A DNA stretch of 64,000 nucleotides, from the NCBI RefSeq assembly GCF_000949385.2, contig NZ_JYKO02000001.1, positions 3,398,648 through 3,462,647 of the forward strand, given 5' to 3'. The notes under the pieces were generated by a model, which saw only the letters and a program-made list of their open reading frames with translations, ran no database searches and had not been told where the DNA came from. Positions 1 through 9,739 of the stretch are shown one piece after another. The first letter of the stretch is position 1, and each line of letters opens with the position of its first letter. The translations under genes were made by a program, and so were the position numbers. Source of the stretch: Pseudomonas sp. LFM046 (GTDB taxonomy: Bacteria > Pseudomonadota > Gammaproteobacteria > Pseudomonadales > Pseudomonadaceae).

Positions 1-542
1 GCCTCCATCGCCGCCAGGGGTTCGCAGGCCACCAGATTGGCCAGGCAACGCTGGGCCAGCATCTGGTACTCGCGGGTACCGGCCTGCTTCCAGGCCACTT
101 CTTCATCACTGAGGCGGCGCTTGACCTGGGCCGGCGCTCCCATCACCAGGGATTGTTCCTCGCAGCTGAACCCGGCCTTGACGAACGCGGTGGCGGAGAC
201 GAATGACCGCGCGCCGATCTGGGCGCCGTCCATCACCACCGCATTCATCCCCACCAGCGCGTCTTCGCCGATGCGGCAGCCGTGCAGCACGGCGCCATGA
301 CCAATGTGGCCATTGCGCTCGACCACCGTGTCGCTCTGAGGGAATCCGTGCATGACGCAGGTGTCCTGGATGTTGGCGCCCTCCTCCAGGATGATCCGGC
401 CAAAGTCGCCCCGCAGACTGGCCAAAGGCCCGACATAACAGCCAGGGCCGATGATCACGTCGCCGATCAGCACGGCGGACGGGTGCACGAATGCGGTGGG
501 ATGCACCACCGGGGTCAGGCCATCGAGGCTGTAGCAGGTCAT
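1..542 (-). CDS. paaY: PaaY, hexapeptide-repeat protein (3' end outside window)
   Basis: Left-handed beta-helix protein of the gamma-carbonic-anhydrase-like family, found in phenylacetate clusters; the family is linked to thioesterase or rescue roles for CoA dead-end products. The visible 180 codons begin [20 protein letters not shown] and show repeated [LIV]-G-x4 hexapeptides (for example [34 protein letters not shown]). ATG at 542-540 has an AAGGAA Shine-Dalgarno 7 nt upstream. The gene lies 26 bp downstream of paaN on the same strand, so the two are probably cotranscribed. The C-terminus (about 20 residues) is cut off by the window edge. Confidence 0.9.
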   Translation of the reverse strand, partial: MTCYSLDGLTPVVHPTAFVHPSAVLIGDVIIGPGCYVGPLASLRGDFGRIILEEGANIQDTCVMHGFPQSDTVVERNGHIGHGAVLHGCRIGEDALVGMNAVVMDGAQIGARSFVSATAFVKAGFSCEEQSLVMGAPAQVKRRLSDEEVAWKQAGTREYQMLAQRCLANLVACEPLAAME

Positions 543-568
543 CGCGGATTCCTTCTTCTTATGGGGGC

Positions 569-2251
569 TTACGCGCCGTGTCGGCGGCTCTGCACGGTGA
601 CGAACCGGCGAGCGACGAAGGCACCATCCGTGATGGAGGCGTTGGCCGCCGGGTTACCGCCGCTGGCGTGGAAGTCGCTGAAGGCCGCGGACTGGTTGAC
701 GAAAACGCCGCCGTCGAAATTGATCGACAGGGCCACCGCCACCTCCTGGGACAGCAGCTCGGCACGGTCCAGCACGGCTTCGTCGGTGGCGTACACGCCC
801 AGGGTCAGGGCGCCCTTTTCGGCAATCACCTCACCGGCCAGACGCAGGCTGTGCTCGGTGTCATCGGTGGCGATGACGAAGGCGATGGGGCCGAAGCGTT
901 CTTCGGAATAGGCCTCGCGATCCGCCGCGTCCACTTTCAGCAGCAGCGGCGTGTGAACGCGCGCGCCGGGGAACTGCGGATGCTCGCGCGCCTCGCTGTC
1001 CAGCAGCACCTCACCCAGGGCGCGGCAATCCCGGATGCGCTGGGCGGTGGCCTCGGACTGGATGGCGCCGAGCACGGCACAGGCGCGCTCATTGTCAGCC
1101 AGGAAGCTGCGCACGGCGCCGGCCAGGGTCTGGGCGACATCGTCGAAGGACAGGTGCTCGTCACCGTTGCGGATCCCGCCACGCGGTACGTAGATCGCCT
1201 GGGTGGTGGTGCACATCTGCCCGGAATAGAGGCTGAGGGAGAAGGCCAGGTTGCGGGCCACGGCCTTGAAATCACGCGCGCTGTCGATGATCACGCTGTT
1301 GATGCCGGCCTTCTCGGTGAAGACCTGGGCCTGGCGGGCATTGTCCTCCAGCCAGTTGCCGAAGGCGTTGGAGCCGGTGAAGTCCACCAGCTTCACCCGC
1401 GGGTCCAGGGCCAGTTGCTGGCTGACCGGCGCTTGCGGGGTGTCGACCACCAGGCTCACCAGGGCCGGGTCGAAGCCCAGCTCGGCCAGCACGTCCTGGG
1501 CAACCTTGACGCTCATGGCCACCGGCAGGATGGCGCCGGGGTGCGCCTTGACCAGCACCGGGTTGCCGGTGGCGAGGCTGGCGAACAGGCCAGGGTAGGT
1601 ATTCCAGGTGGGGAAGGTGGAGCAGGCGATCACCAGGGACAGCCCGCGCGGAACGATGTGCCAGCGCTTGTCCAGCACGAGCGGGTCCTGCTTGCCCTGG
1701 GGCTTGGTCCAGCGCGCCGTTTCCGGCACTTCGGCCATGGCACGCCAGGCATAGGCCAGCACTTCCAGGCCTCGGTCCTGGGCATGGGGACCGCCCGCCT
1801 GGAACGCCATCATGTAGGCCTGGCCGCTGGTGTGCATCACCGCGTGGGCCAGAGTCGGGCTGAGGGCATTGAGGCGCTGGAGGATTTCCAGGCAAACACC
1901 AACCCGCGCCTGGGGACCGGCGTCGCGCCAAGCCGGCAGCGCCGCCTGCATGCGCGACAACAGCGAATCCGCGTCGTACTGGTCGTAACTCACCTTCAGA
2001 TCGAAGCCGTAGGGCGAACGCTCGGCACCGGCACGGCCTACCGGCTGCGGGCCGGCCAGCGAGAAGTGCTGTCCCAGCAGCGCCTCGAACGCCGCCTGGG
2101 CGCCCTTTACCGCGTCTTCCGGGTACTGCTTGAGGCTCTCCGGGAACGGCGACCAGTAACCGCGCTCGCTGATCGCCTGCACGGCGCGCTCAAGGGTGCC
2201 GCGATGATGCTCGAACAGTTCCAGGGCGGCGGCACGGGCGTTAGTGGACAT
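569..2251 (-). CDS. paaN: PaaN, aldehyde dehydrogenase-fold phenylacetate degradation protein
   Basis: 560-aa member of the PaaN family: an aldehyde-dehydrogenase fold without the MaoC hydratase domain carried by PaaZ. Recognisable stretches include [33 protein letters not shown], and [12 protein letters not shown] with the probable catalytic Cys. I chose the ATG at 2251-2249 ([10 protein letters not shown]) because GAGGA lies about 8 nt upstream; an in-frame extension to 2296 has no ribosome site. It is transcribed away from paaF across a 407-bp promoter region, with paaY downstream. A full paaZ is also present at 38209, so this enzyme is not the only semialdehyde dehydrogenase of the pathway, and its exact step is uncertain. 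Confidence 0.88.
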   Translation of the reverse strand: MSTNARAAALELFEHHRGTLERAVQAISERGYWSPFPESLKQYPEDAVKGAQAAFEALLGQHFSLAGPQPVGRAGAERSPYGFDLKVSYDQYDADSLLSRMQAALPAWRDAGPQARVGVCLEILQRLNALSPTLAHAVMHTSGQAYMMAFQAGGPHAQDRGLEVLAYAWRAMAEVPETARWTKPQGKQDPLVLDKRWHIVPRGLSLVIACSTFPTWNTYPGLFASLATGNPVLVKAHPGAILPVAMSVKVAQDVLAELGFDPALVSLVVDTPQAPVSQQLALDPRVKLVDFTGSNAFGNWLEDNARQAQVFTEKAGINSVIIDSARDFKAVARNLAFSLSLYSGQMCTTTQAIYVPRGGIRNGDEHLSFDDVAQTLAGAVRSFLADNERACAVLGAIQSEATAQRIRDCRALGEVLLDSEAREHPQFPGARVHTPLLLKVDAADREAYSEERFGPIAFVIATDDTEHSLRLAGEVIAEKGALTLGVYATDEAVLDRAELLSQEVAVALSINFDGGVFVNQSAAFSDFHASGGNPAANASITDGAFVARRFVTVQSRRHGA

Positions 2252-2317
2252 GGGGGAATTCCTCAGCAGGACGGGTGAGGCCACGACGTGGCGCAAAGTG
2301 ATTCGATCAATGGATTA

Positions 2318-2326
2318 TTTTGTATC
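2318..2326. promoter_or_regulatory. Candidate PaaX-type operator, paaN side
   Basis: The sequence TTTTGTATC, read on the other strand as GATACAAAA, about 67-75 bp upstream of the paaN start. The same 9-mer occurs before paaF and, inverted, before paaA. Assignment to PaaX is inference; the motif itself is seen directly. Confidence 0.5.
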
Positions 2327-2522
2327 ACATCATTCTGAAACACGAAAGAACCACAGGCTGTATCAGATGACGGACGGCAAGACACCCTGTTCACGGGACC
2401 AACGGCGGCGTTCAAGAGCAGCATCCTCAGGCCTTCCACGGATCATGACGGGAATCGCCACGCCGTATTTTGGTAGTAAAGAAACAACATATGAGACACA
2501 TAAATCATATTTGTCATGGTTG

Positions 2523-2531
2523 TTTTGTATC
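2523..2531. promoter_or_regulatory. Candidate PaaX-type operator overlapping the paaF -35
   Basis: TTTTGTATC overlaps the proposed -35 hexamer of paaF (2520-2525) and precedes the TATACT -10 (2542-2547). This placement fits a repressor that blocks RNA polymerase until phenylacetyl-CoA is present, the known PaaX logic. Confidence 0.55.
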
Positions 2532-2658
2532 GCTTTGTGGGTATACTCCGGCCGAAGTCGCCCCGCCAATGCCTCGGGGAGACACAGGAAGGGGTCCACC
2601 CCGCCCCCACTAATAAGAGTGGCCATCGAGGCCGCGCGTGCACCTGAGGACAATCGAC

Positions 2659-3432
2659 ATGCCTCGAACCCTTGCTGTCCTGCCGCCCGAGCAGGGTGTC
2701 CGTCTGATCACCCTCCAGCGCCCGGAAGCACTGAACGCCCTGAATACCGAATTGCTGGGCGAACTGGCTGCCGAACTGGACGCCGCCGAGCAGGACGCCG
2801 AGACCCGTGTCGTGGTCATCACCGGCAGCCGCAAGGCTTTTGCCGCTGGCGCCGATATCAAGGAAATGGCCGAGCGCGACCTGGTAGGCATCCTCAATGA
2901 CCCGCGTCTGGCCCATTGGCAGCGTATTACCCGCTTCAGCAAGCCGCTGATCGCCGCCATCAATGGTTTCTGCCTGGGCGGCGGCTGCGAACTGGCCATG
3001 CACGCCGACATCCTCATCGCCGGTGAAGACGCCCGCTTCGGCCAGCCGGAAATCAATCTCGGGATCATGCCCGGCGCCGGCGGCACCCAGCGCCTGCTGC
3101 GCGCCGTCGGCAAATCCCTGGCCATGCAGATGGTGCTCACCGGCGAAGCCATCGACGCCCGCCATGCCCAGCGCTCCGGCCTGGTCAGCGAAGTGACCCA
3201 GCCGGAGTTCACCGTCGAGCGGGCGGTGGCCATTGCCCGCGTCATCGCCCAGAAGGCGCCGCTGGCCGTACGACTGGCCAAGGAAGCGCTACTGAAAGCC
3301 GAGGACACGGACCTCGCCAGCGGCCTGCGCTTCGAGCGCCACGCCTTCACCCTGCTGGCCGGCACCCGCGACCGCGAGGAAGGCATTCGTGCCTTCCAGG
3401 AAAAGCGCCGCCCCGATTTCACCGGCCAGTAA
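2659..3432 (+). CDS. paaF: PaaF, 2,3-dehydroadipyl-CoA hydratase
   Basis: 257-aa crotonase-family enzyme that hydrates 2,3-dehydroadipyl-CoA to 3-hydroxyadipyl-CoA in the lower phenylacetate pathway. Crotonase marks are AGADIKEMAERD (oxyanion-hole region), CLGGGCELAMHADI and FGQPEINLGIMPGAGGTQRL, which holds the paired catalytic Glu position. ATG at 2659 (MPRTLAV) follows TGAGGACA; a GTG 21 bp upstream is less likely. First gene of paaFGHIJK. Confidence 0.93.
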   Translation: MPRTLAVLPPEQGVRLITLQRPEALNALNTELLGELAAELDAAEQDAETRVVVITGSRKAFAAGADIKEMAERDLVGILNDPRLAHWQRITRFSKPLIAAINGFCLGGGCELAMHADILIAGEDARFGQPEINLGIMPGAGGTQRLLRAVGKSLAMQMVLTGEAIDARHAQRSGLVSEVTQPEFTVERAVAIARVIAQKAPLAVRLAKEALLKAEDTDLASGLRFERHAFTLLAGTRDREEGIRAFQEKRRPDFTGQ

Positions 3433-3476
3433 TCGCTGACCGTCCGCCCCTTCGAACTCCATAGAGCGCCAAAGCC

Positions 3477-4268
3477 ATGAATTTCGAGCACATCCTGTTT
3501 TCCATCGAGGCTGGCGTCGCCACCCTCAGCCTCAACCGCCCGGAGCAACTGAACAGCTTCAACGCCAAGATGCATGGCGAGGTCCGCGAAGCCCTCAAGC
3601 TGGTGCGCCAGAATCCGGACGTGCGCGTGCTGCTGCTGACCGGTGAAGGCCGTGGTTTCTGCGCCGGTCAGGATCTGGCCGACCGCAACGTCGCCCCTGG
3701 CGCTGCCGCGCCGGACCTGGGCGAGTCCATCGAGAAGTTCTACAACCCGCTGATCCGCGCCCTGCGCGACCTGCCGCTGCCGGTGATCTGCGCGGTGAAC
3801 GGCGTGGCCGCCGGTGCCGGCGCCAACATCCCGCTGGCCTGCGACCTGGTCCTGGCTGCCCGCTCCGCCAGCTTCATCCAGGCCTTCTGCAAGATCGGCC
3901 TGATCCCGGACTCCGGCGGCACCTGGACCCTCCCCCGCCTCGTCGGCATGGCCCGCGCCAAGGCCCTGACCCTGCTGGGCGACCGCCTGACCGCCGAGCA
4001 AGCCGAACAGTGGGGCCTGATCTACCGCGTGGTGGACGACGCCGCGCTGCGCGAAGAAGCCCTGAAGCTGGCCCGCCACCTGGCCACCCAGCCGACCTAC
4101 GGCCTGGCCCTGATCAAGCGCAGCCTCAACGCCAGCCTGAACAACAGCTTCGACGAGCAGCTGGACCTGGAGCGCGACCTGCAGCGCCTGGCCGGCCGCA
4201 GCGAGGATTACCGCGAGGGCGTCAGCGCCTTCATGGAAAAGCGCACCCCCGCCTTCAAAGGACGCTGA
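3477..4268 (+). CDS. paaG: PaaG, 1,2-epoxyphenylacetyl-CoA isomerase
   Basis: 263-aa crotonase-family protein, the expected PaaG length. PaaG rearranges the ring epoxide to oxepin-CoA and also acts on later double-bond isomers. GFCAGQDLADRNV is the typical PaaG version of the first oxyanion loop, followed by AVNGVAAGAGANIPLACDLV and FCKIGLIPDSGGTWTLPRLV. It lies 44 bp after paaF and 4 bp before paaH. Confidence 0.94.
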   Translation: MNFEHILFSIEAGVATLSLNRPEQLNSFNAKMHGEVREALKLVRQNPDVRVLLLTGEGRGFCAGQDLADRNVAPGAAAPDLGESIEKFYNPLIRALRDLPLPVICAVNGVAAGAGANIPLACDLVLAARSASFIQAFCKIGLIPDSGGTWTLPRLVGMARAKALTLLGDRLTAEQAEQWGLIYRVVDDAALREEALKLARHLATQPTYGLALIKRSLNASLNNSFDEQLDLERDLQRLAGRSEDYREGVSAFMEKRTPAFKGR

Positions 4269-4272
4269 TCCC

Positions 4273-5790
4273 ATGCCCGCCCTGAACCTTTCCGTCCCCG
4301 TTGCCGTGATCGGCGCCGGCGCCATGGGTGCCGGCATCGCCCAGGTGGCCGCCCAGGCGGGTCACCCGGTCAAGCTCTATGACAACCGCCCCGGCGCCGC
4401 CGCCCAGGCCATCGACGGCATCGACCGCCAACTGGGCCGTGTGGTGGAGAAAGGCAAGCTCTGCGCCGAAGCCCGCGCCGCCATCGTCGCCCGCCTGCAG
4501 CCGGCGGAGTCCATCGACGCCCTGGCCGATTCCGGCCTGGTGATCGAGGCCATCGTCGAGAACCTGGAGGTCAAGCGCGGCCTGCTGCGCCAACTGGAAG
4601 CGCTGTGCGGCAAGGACTGCATCCTCGCCAGCAACACCTCGTCGCTCTCCATCACCAGCCTCGCGGCCGGCCTGGAACATCCGGGCCGCGTGGTGGGCAT
4701 GCACTTCTTCAACCCGGCGCCGCTGATGGCCCTGGTGGAGATCGTTTCGGGCCTGGCCACTGATCCGTCCCTGGCCGAGTGCCTGTACGAGACCGCCAAC
4801 GCCTGGGGCAAGCAGCCGGTGCACACCAAGTCCACGCCCGGCTTCATCGTCAACCGCGTGGCCCGTCCCTTCTACGCCGAAAGCCTGCGCCTGCTGCAGG
4901 AAGGTGCTGCCGACTGCGCCACCCTGGACGCACTGATGCGCGACGCCGGCGGCTTCCGCATGGGCGCCTTCGAACTGACCGACCTGATCGGCCATGACGT
5001 CAACTACGCCGTGACCTGCTCGGTGTTCGACGCCTACTACGGTGATTTCCGCTTCCAGCCGTCGCTGATCCAGAAGGAACTGGTGGACGCGGGCCGCCTT
5101 GGCCGCAAGACCGGTCGCGGTTTCTACGACTACGCCGAAGGCGCCGAGCGCCCGCAGCCGGTCGAGCTGGCCAGTACCGCCATCGTGGACACCTGCGTGG
5201 TGGAAGGCAGCCTCGGCGTGGCGGAAGCCCTGGTGCAGCGCCTGGCCGACGCTGGCGTGACGATCGTGCGCCGCGATGGCAACGGCCTGCTGCGCGTCGG
5301 CGATGCGGTGCTCGCGCTGTCCGATGGCCGCCTGGCCAGCCAGCGCGCCGGCGAAGACGGTCTCGCCAACCTGGTGCTGCTGGACCTCGCCCTCGACTAC
5401 GCCAAGGCCACTCGCCTGGGCGTCAGCTGGGCGGCGCACACCTCCGACGTTGCACGGGATCAGGCGGTGGCGCTGCTTCAGCGCGCCGGCCTCAACGTCA
5501 GCCCCCTGGCCGACATTCCCGGCCTCGCCGTGCTGCGCACCGTGGCCATGCTGGCCAACGAAGGCGCCGACGCCGTGCTGCAGGGCGTGGGCACCGCCGC
5601 CGACATCGACCTCGCCATGCGCGCAGGCGTGAATTACCCGCAAGGCCCGCTGGCCTGGGCCGACGCCATCGGCCTGCCGGCGGTGCTGCGCACCCTGGAC
5701 AACCTGCAGGCCGCCTACGGCGAAGAGCGCTACCGCCCTTCCCTGCTGCTGCGCCGCCGCGTCGCCGAAGGGAGGAACTTCCATGACTAA
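4273..5790 (+). CDS. paaH: PaaH, 3-hydroxyadipyl-CoA dehydrogenase
   Basis: 505-aa NAD-dependent 3-hydroxyacyl-CoA dehydrogenase that oxidises 3-hydroxyadipyl-CoA to 3-oxoadipyl-CoA. The N-terminal Rossmann motif is VIGAGAMGAGIAQ (residues about 11-24). SNTSSLSITSLA and VGMHFFNPAP follow. The C-terminal half contains the 3HCDH C-domain twice, which gives the long PaaH-type form rather than the ~285-aa short form. The stop overlaps the paaI start by 8 bp. Confidence 0.93.
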   Translation: MPALNLSVPVAVIGAGAMGAGIAQVAAQAGHPVKLYDNRPGAAAQAIDGIDRQLGRVVEKGKLCAEARAAIVARLQPAESIDALADSGLVIEAIVENLEVKRGLLRQLEALCGKDCILASNTSSLSITSLAAGLEHPGRVVGMHFFNPAPLMALVEIVSGLATDPSLAECLYETANAWGKQPVHTKSTPGFIVNRVARPFYAESLRLLQEGAADCATLDALMRDAGGFRMGAFELTDLIGHDVNYAVTCSVFDAYYGDFRFQPSLIQKELVDAGRLGRKTGRGFYDYAEGAERPQPVELASTAIVDTCVVEGSLGVAEALVQRLADAGVTIVRRDGNGLLRVGDAVLALSDGRLASQRAGEDGLANLVLLDLALDYAKATRLGVSWAAHTSDVARDQAVALLQRAGLNVSPLADIPGLAVLRTVAMLANEGADAVLQGVGTAADIDLAMRAGVNYPQGPLAWADAIGLPAVLRTLDNLQAAYGEERYRPSLLLRRRVAEGRNFHD

Positions 5791-6224
5791 CCACGAAGCC
5801 CTGTCACTGGCCGAAGCCTGCGGCAGCGCACTGTTCGAGCGCGACGCCGCCAGCCAGGCCATGGGCATGCGCCTGCTCTCCGTGGCGCCGGGCCAGGCCC
5901 GCGTCGGCATGAGCGTGCGTTCGGACATGGTCCAGGGCCACGGCACCTGCCATGGCGGCTACCTGTTCGCCCTGGCGGACTCGGCCTTCGCCTTCGCCTG
6001 CAACAGCTACAACGAGGCCACCGTGGCCATCGGCTGCAGCATCGACTACGTGGCGCCGGCACGCCTGGGCGACACCCTTACCGCCCAGGCCACCGAGCAG
6101 AGCCGCAGCGGGCGCACCGGCAACTACGACGTGCGCATCGAGAACCAGAACGGGCAACTGATCGCCCTCTTCCACGGCAAGTCCTACAAAGTGCGCGGCC
6201 CGGTACTCGCGCAGGAGACCCCCA

Positions 6225-6232
<8 letters not shown>
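5783..6232 (+). CDS. paaI: PaaI, hydroxyphenylacetyl-CoA thioesterase
   Basis: 149-aa hotdog-fold thioesterase. PaaI hydrolyses aryl-CoA side products and frees CoA when the pathway stalls. The hotdog signature [21 protein letters not shown] contains the HGG-x-FxLAD helix expected of this family. The gene overlaps paaH (8 bp) and paaJ (8 bp), so translation of the three is probably coupled. Confidence 0.93.
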
Positions 6233-7430
<1,198 letters not shown>

Positions 7431-7535
7431 AACGGATCGCCAGAGTTCGTACGAACGGATGGGGAGTATGCTGCTCCCCAGCACTCACAGCCTTTGACGC
7501 TGGCTGTTGACGACAAAAACAATTCGAGTGAAACC

Positions 7536-8846
7536 ATGAACATGATTGCCAATACCGCCTTGCTTGACCCGATGGAAACCGCCAGCGTCGACGAACTGCG
7601 CCAGCACCAGCTGGAGCGCCTGCGCTGGAGCCTGAAGCACGCCTACGACAACGTCCCGCTGTACCGCCAGCGCTTCGATGAAAAAGGCGTGCATCCGGAT
7701 GATCTGAAATCCCTGGAAGACCTGGCCAAGTTCCCCTTCACCGGCAAGTCGGACCTGCGCGACAACTACCCCTTCGGCATGTTTGCCGTGCCCCAGAGCG
7801 AGATCGTCCGCATCCACGCCTCCAGCGGTACCACCGGCAAGCCCACCGTGGTCGGCTACACCCAGAACGACATCGACACCTGGGCCAATGTGGTGGCGCG
7901 CTCGATCCGCGCCGCCGGCGGTCGCAAGGGCGACAAGGTGCACATCTCCTACGGCTACGGCCTGTTCACCGGCGGCCTGGGCGCCCACTACGGCGCCGAG
8001 CGCCTGGGCTGCACCGTGATCCCGATGTCCGGCGGCCAGACCGAGAAGCAGGTCCAACTGATCCGCGACTTCCAGCCGGACATCATCATGGTCACCCCGT
8101 CCTACATGCTGAACCTGGCTGACGAGATCGAGCGCCAGGGCATCGACCCGCACAAACTGGCCCTGCGCCTCGGTATCTTCGGCGCCGAACCCTGGACCGC
8201 CGAGCTGCGCCGTGCCATCGAGGAGCGCATGGGCATCACCGCCCTGGACATCTACGGTCTGTCGGAAATCATGGGACCGGGCGTCGCCATGGAATGCGCC
8301 GAGACCAAGGACGGCCCGACCATCTGGGAAGACCACTTCTACCCCGAGATCATCGACCCGGTGACCGGCGAAGTGCTGCCGGACGGCCAACTCGGCGAGC
8401 TGGTGTTCACTTCGCTGTCCAAGGAAGCGCTGCCGATGATCCGCTACCGCACCCGCGACCTGACCCGCCTGCTGCCGGGCACCGCGCGGCCCATGCGGCG
8501 CATGGACAAGATCACCGGCCGCAGCGACGACATGCTGATCATCCGTGGCGTCAATGTGTTCCCGACCCAGATCGAAGAGCAGGTGTTGAAGGTCAGGCAG
8601 CTCTCCGAGAACTACGAGATCCACCTTTTCCGCAACGGCAACCTGGACAGCATCGAGGTGCACGTCGAGCTCAAGCACGAGCACGACGGCCTGGGCGAAC
8701 AGCAGCAACAGGCGCTGTGCAACGAGCTGGGCAAGTACATCAAGACCTACATCGGCATCAGCTCGCGCATCGTCCTGCGCCCCTGCTACTCGCTGAAGCG
8801 CTCGGAAGGCAAGGCCTGCCACGTCTACGACAACCGCAACAAATAA
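7536..8846 (+). CDS. paaK: PaaK, phenylacetate-CoA ligase
   Basis: AMP-forming ligase that activates phenylacetate to phenylacetyl-CoA, the first committed step and the source of the PaaX inducer. ATP-binding motif HASSGTTGKPTVVGYT and the later IYGLSEIMGPGVAMEC are PaaK-like; GRSDDMLIIRGVNVFPTQIE is the hinge region. I place the start at ATG 7536 (MNMIANTALLDPMETAS, 436 aa); an in-frame TTG 42 bp upstream would add residues unlike the family. A Rho-independent terminator follows 18 bp after the stop. Confidence 0.93.
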   Translation: MNMIANTALLDPMETASVDELRQHQLERLRWSLKHAYDNVPLYRQRFDEKGVHPDDLKSLEDLAKFPFTGKSDLRDNYPFGMFAVPQSEIVRIHASSGTTGKPTVVGYTQNDIDTWANVVARSIRAAGGRKGDKVHISYGYGLFTGGLGAHYGAERLGCTVIPMSGGQTEKQVQLIRDFQPDIIMVTPSYMLNLADEIERQGIDPHKLALRLGIFGAEPWTAELRRAIEERMGITALDIYGLSEIMGPGVAMECAETKDGPTIWEDHFYPEIIDPVTGEVLPDGQLGELVFTSLSKEALPMIRYRTRDLTRLLPGTARPMRRMDKITGRSDDMLIIRGVNVFPTQIEEQVLKVRQLSENYEIHLFRNGNLDSIEVHVELKHEHDGLGEQQQQALCNELGKYIKTYIGISSRIVLRPCYSLKRSEGKACHVYDNRNK

Positions 8847-8863
8847 GGCCAGCGCCGCATCAC

Positions 8864-8889
8864 AAAAGCCCCGCACATGCGGGGCTTTT
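8864..8889 (+). terminator. Rho-independent terminator after paaK
   Basis: Perfect 8-bp GC-rich stem GCCCCGCA / TGCGGGGC with a 2-nt CA loop (8868-8886... centre), flanked by AAAA and TTTT. It ends the paaFGHIJK transcript, which therefore does not read into the T6SS region. Confidence 0.9.
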
Positions 8890-9075
8890 GCATTGGCTGT
8901 ACGCGGGCACCGGCTTCCCATCCGGCGGGCTATGACCGTTGGTCGGGCTGGACAGCGCCACGGGGGCAGGTTTGTCGAATGCCGGCTACCTCTATCGACT
9001 CTTAGGCAGATCGGCCGGATGGCTCTGTCCGGCCGACTCCAATCGACAGAACGGAATCCAGGCAGGAGATCGATC

Positions 9076-9429
9076 ATGACCTATGTAGATGGCTTCGTAG
9101 TGCCCGTCCCCACCGCCAACCGCGAGGCCTACCGCAAAGTGGCCGAGATGGCCGCTGGTGTCTTCAAGGAGTGCGGCGCCCTCAGCGTCGTCGAGTGCTG
9201 GGGCGACGACGTGCCCGAAGGCAAGGTAACGTCCTTCCCGATGGCGGTGAAGTTGAAGGAAGGCGAAACCGTGGTCTTCTCCTGGATCACCTGGCCCTCG
9301 AAGCAGGTGCGGGACGCCGGCATGAAGAAAGCGATGGAAGACCCGCGCATGCAGCCCAATCCGAGCAATATGCCCTTCGATGGTCAGCGGATGATCTTTG
9401 GCGGGTTCGAGGTCTTGGTGAAAGGCTGA
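9076..9429 (+). CDS. DUF1428 family protein
   Basis: 117-aa protein starting MTYVDGFVVPVPTANREAYR and ending FDGQRMIFGGFEVLVKG. This is the characteristic DUF1428 (dimeric alpha/beta-barrel, YbaA-like) pattern. The molecular function is unknown. AGGAG at 9064-9068 precedes ATG 9076. It is isolated between the paaK terminator and the left T6SS-flanking repeat and has no obvious partner. Confidence 0.85.
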   Translation: MTYVDGFVVPVPTANREAYRKVAEMAAGVFKECGALSVVECWGDDVPEGKVTSFPMAVKLKEGETVVFSWITWPSKQVRDAGMKKAMEDPRMQPNPSNMPFDGQRMIFGGFEVLVKG

Positions 9430-9446
9430 TCGGCCGTGAGGCAGGA

Positions 9447-9553
9447 GGCCGCCCCTTTCGCCGGTCTGGACTGTAGGGTGCGCTGTGCGCACCGGTTCCG
9501 GGATCGGCTTCGGCGCTACGCCAAACCGCCGGTGCGCACGGCGCACCCTACCG
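9447..9553. repeat. Direct repeat flanking the T6SS block, left copy (hairpin-forming)
   Basis: A 107-bp element that matches 30845-30953 in the same orientation; by hand alignment there are 8 substitutions and 2 single-base gaps. Inside it, GTAGGGTGCGCTGTGCGCAC and its near-complement ending GCGCACCCTAC form a long hairpin with ~23-bp arms and one mismatch. It starts 17 bp after the DUF1428 stop. This type of element is common as a dispersed intergenic repeat in pseudomonads. Confidence 0.85.
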
Positions 9554-9613
9554 AATCGACTTCATCCTGCTAGCCCGAGTAGTCGAATCGTCACAGAAAA
9601 GCCGGGCCTGGAC

Positions 9614-9709
9614 CGTAGGGTGCGCTGTGCGCACCGATCCGGGGTCGGCCTTGGCACTCCGTCTAACTGTAGGGGCGATTTCAATCGCCAAGCGGACCGC
9701 AGGTTCGCC
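9614..9709. repeat. Partial second repeat copy plus a 42-bp dispersed repeat
   Basis: 9614-9663 repeats the first half of the left flanking element (GTAGGGTGCGCTGTGCGCAC onward). It runs directly into 9668-9709, a 42-bp unit that recurs at 40395-40436 with a single mismatch. The rest of the gap between the DUF1428 gene and tssA (9430-9739) shows no gene. Confidence 0.8.
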
Positions 9710-9739
9710 ATTCGAGCCTACAAGGAATATCAAGGCCGC

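Larger units (their letters stand above)
2252..2658. promoter_or_regulatory. Divergent paaN/paaF promoter region (intergenic)
   Basis: A 407-bp AT-rich gap between the leftward paaN and the rightward paaF. It carries two copies of TTTTGTATC (2318-2326 and 2523-2531), one near each gene start. A plausible sigma70 promoter for paaF is TTGTTT (2520-2525), 16 bp, TATACT (2542-2547). No coding sequence is supported here; the short reading frames are overlapping and lack ribosome sites. Confidence 0.7.

Noticed and set aside
2363-2653. Small minus-strand ORFs in the paaN/paaF gap
   Set aside because: No ribosome site, no recognisable domain, and they cover the AT-rich promoter and operator sequence.
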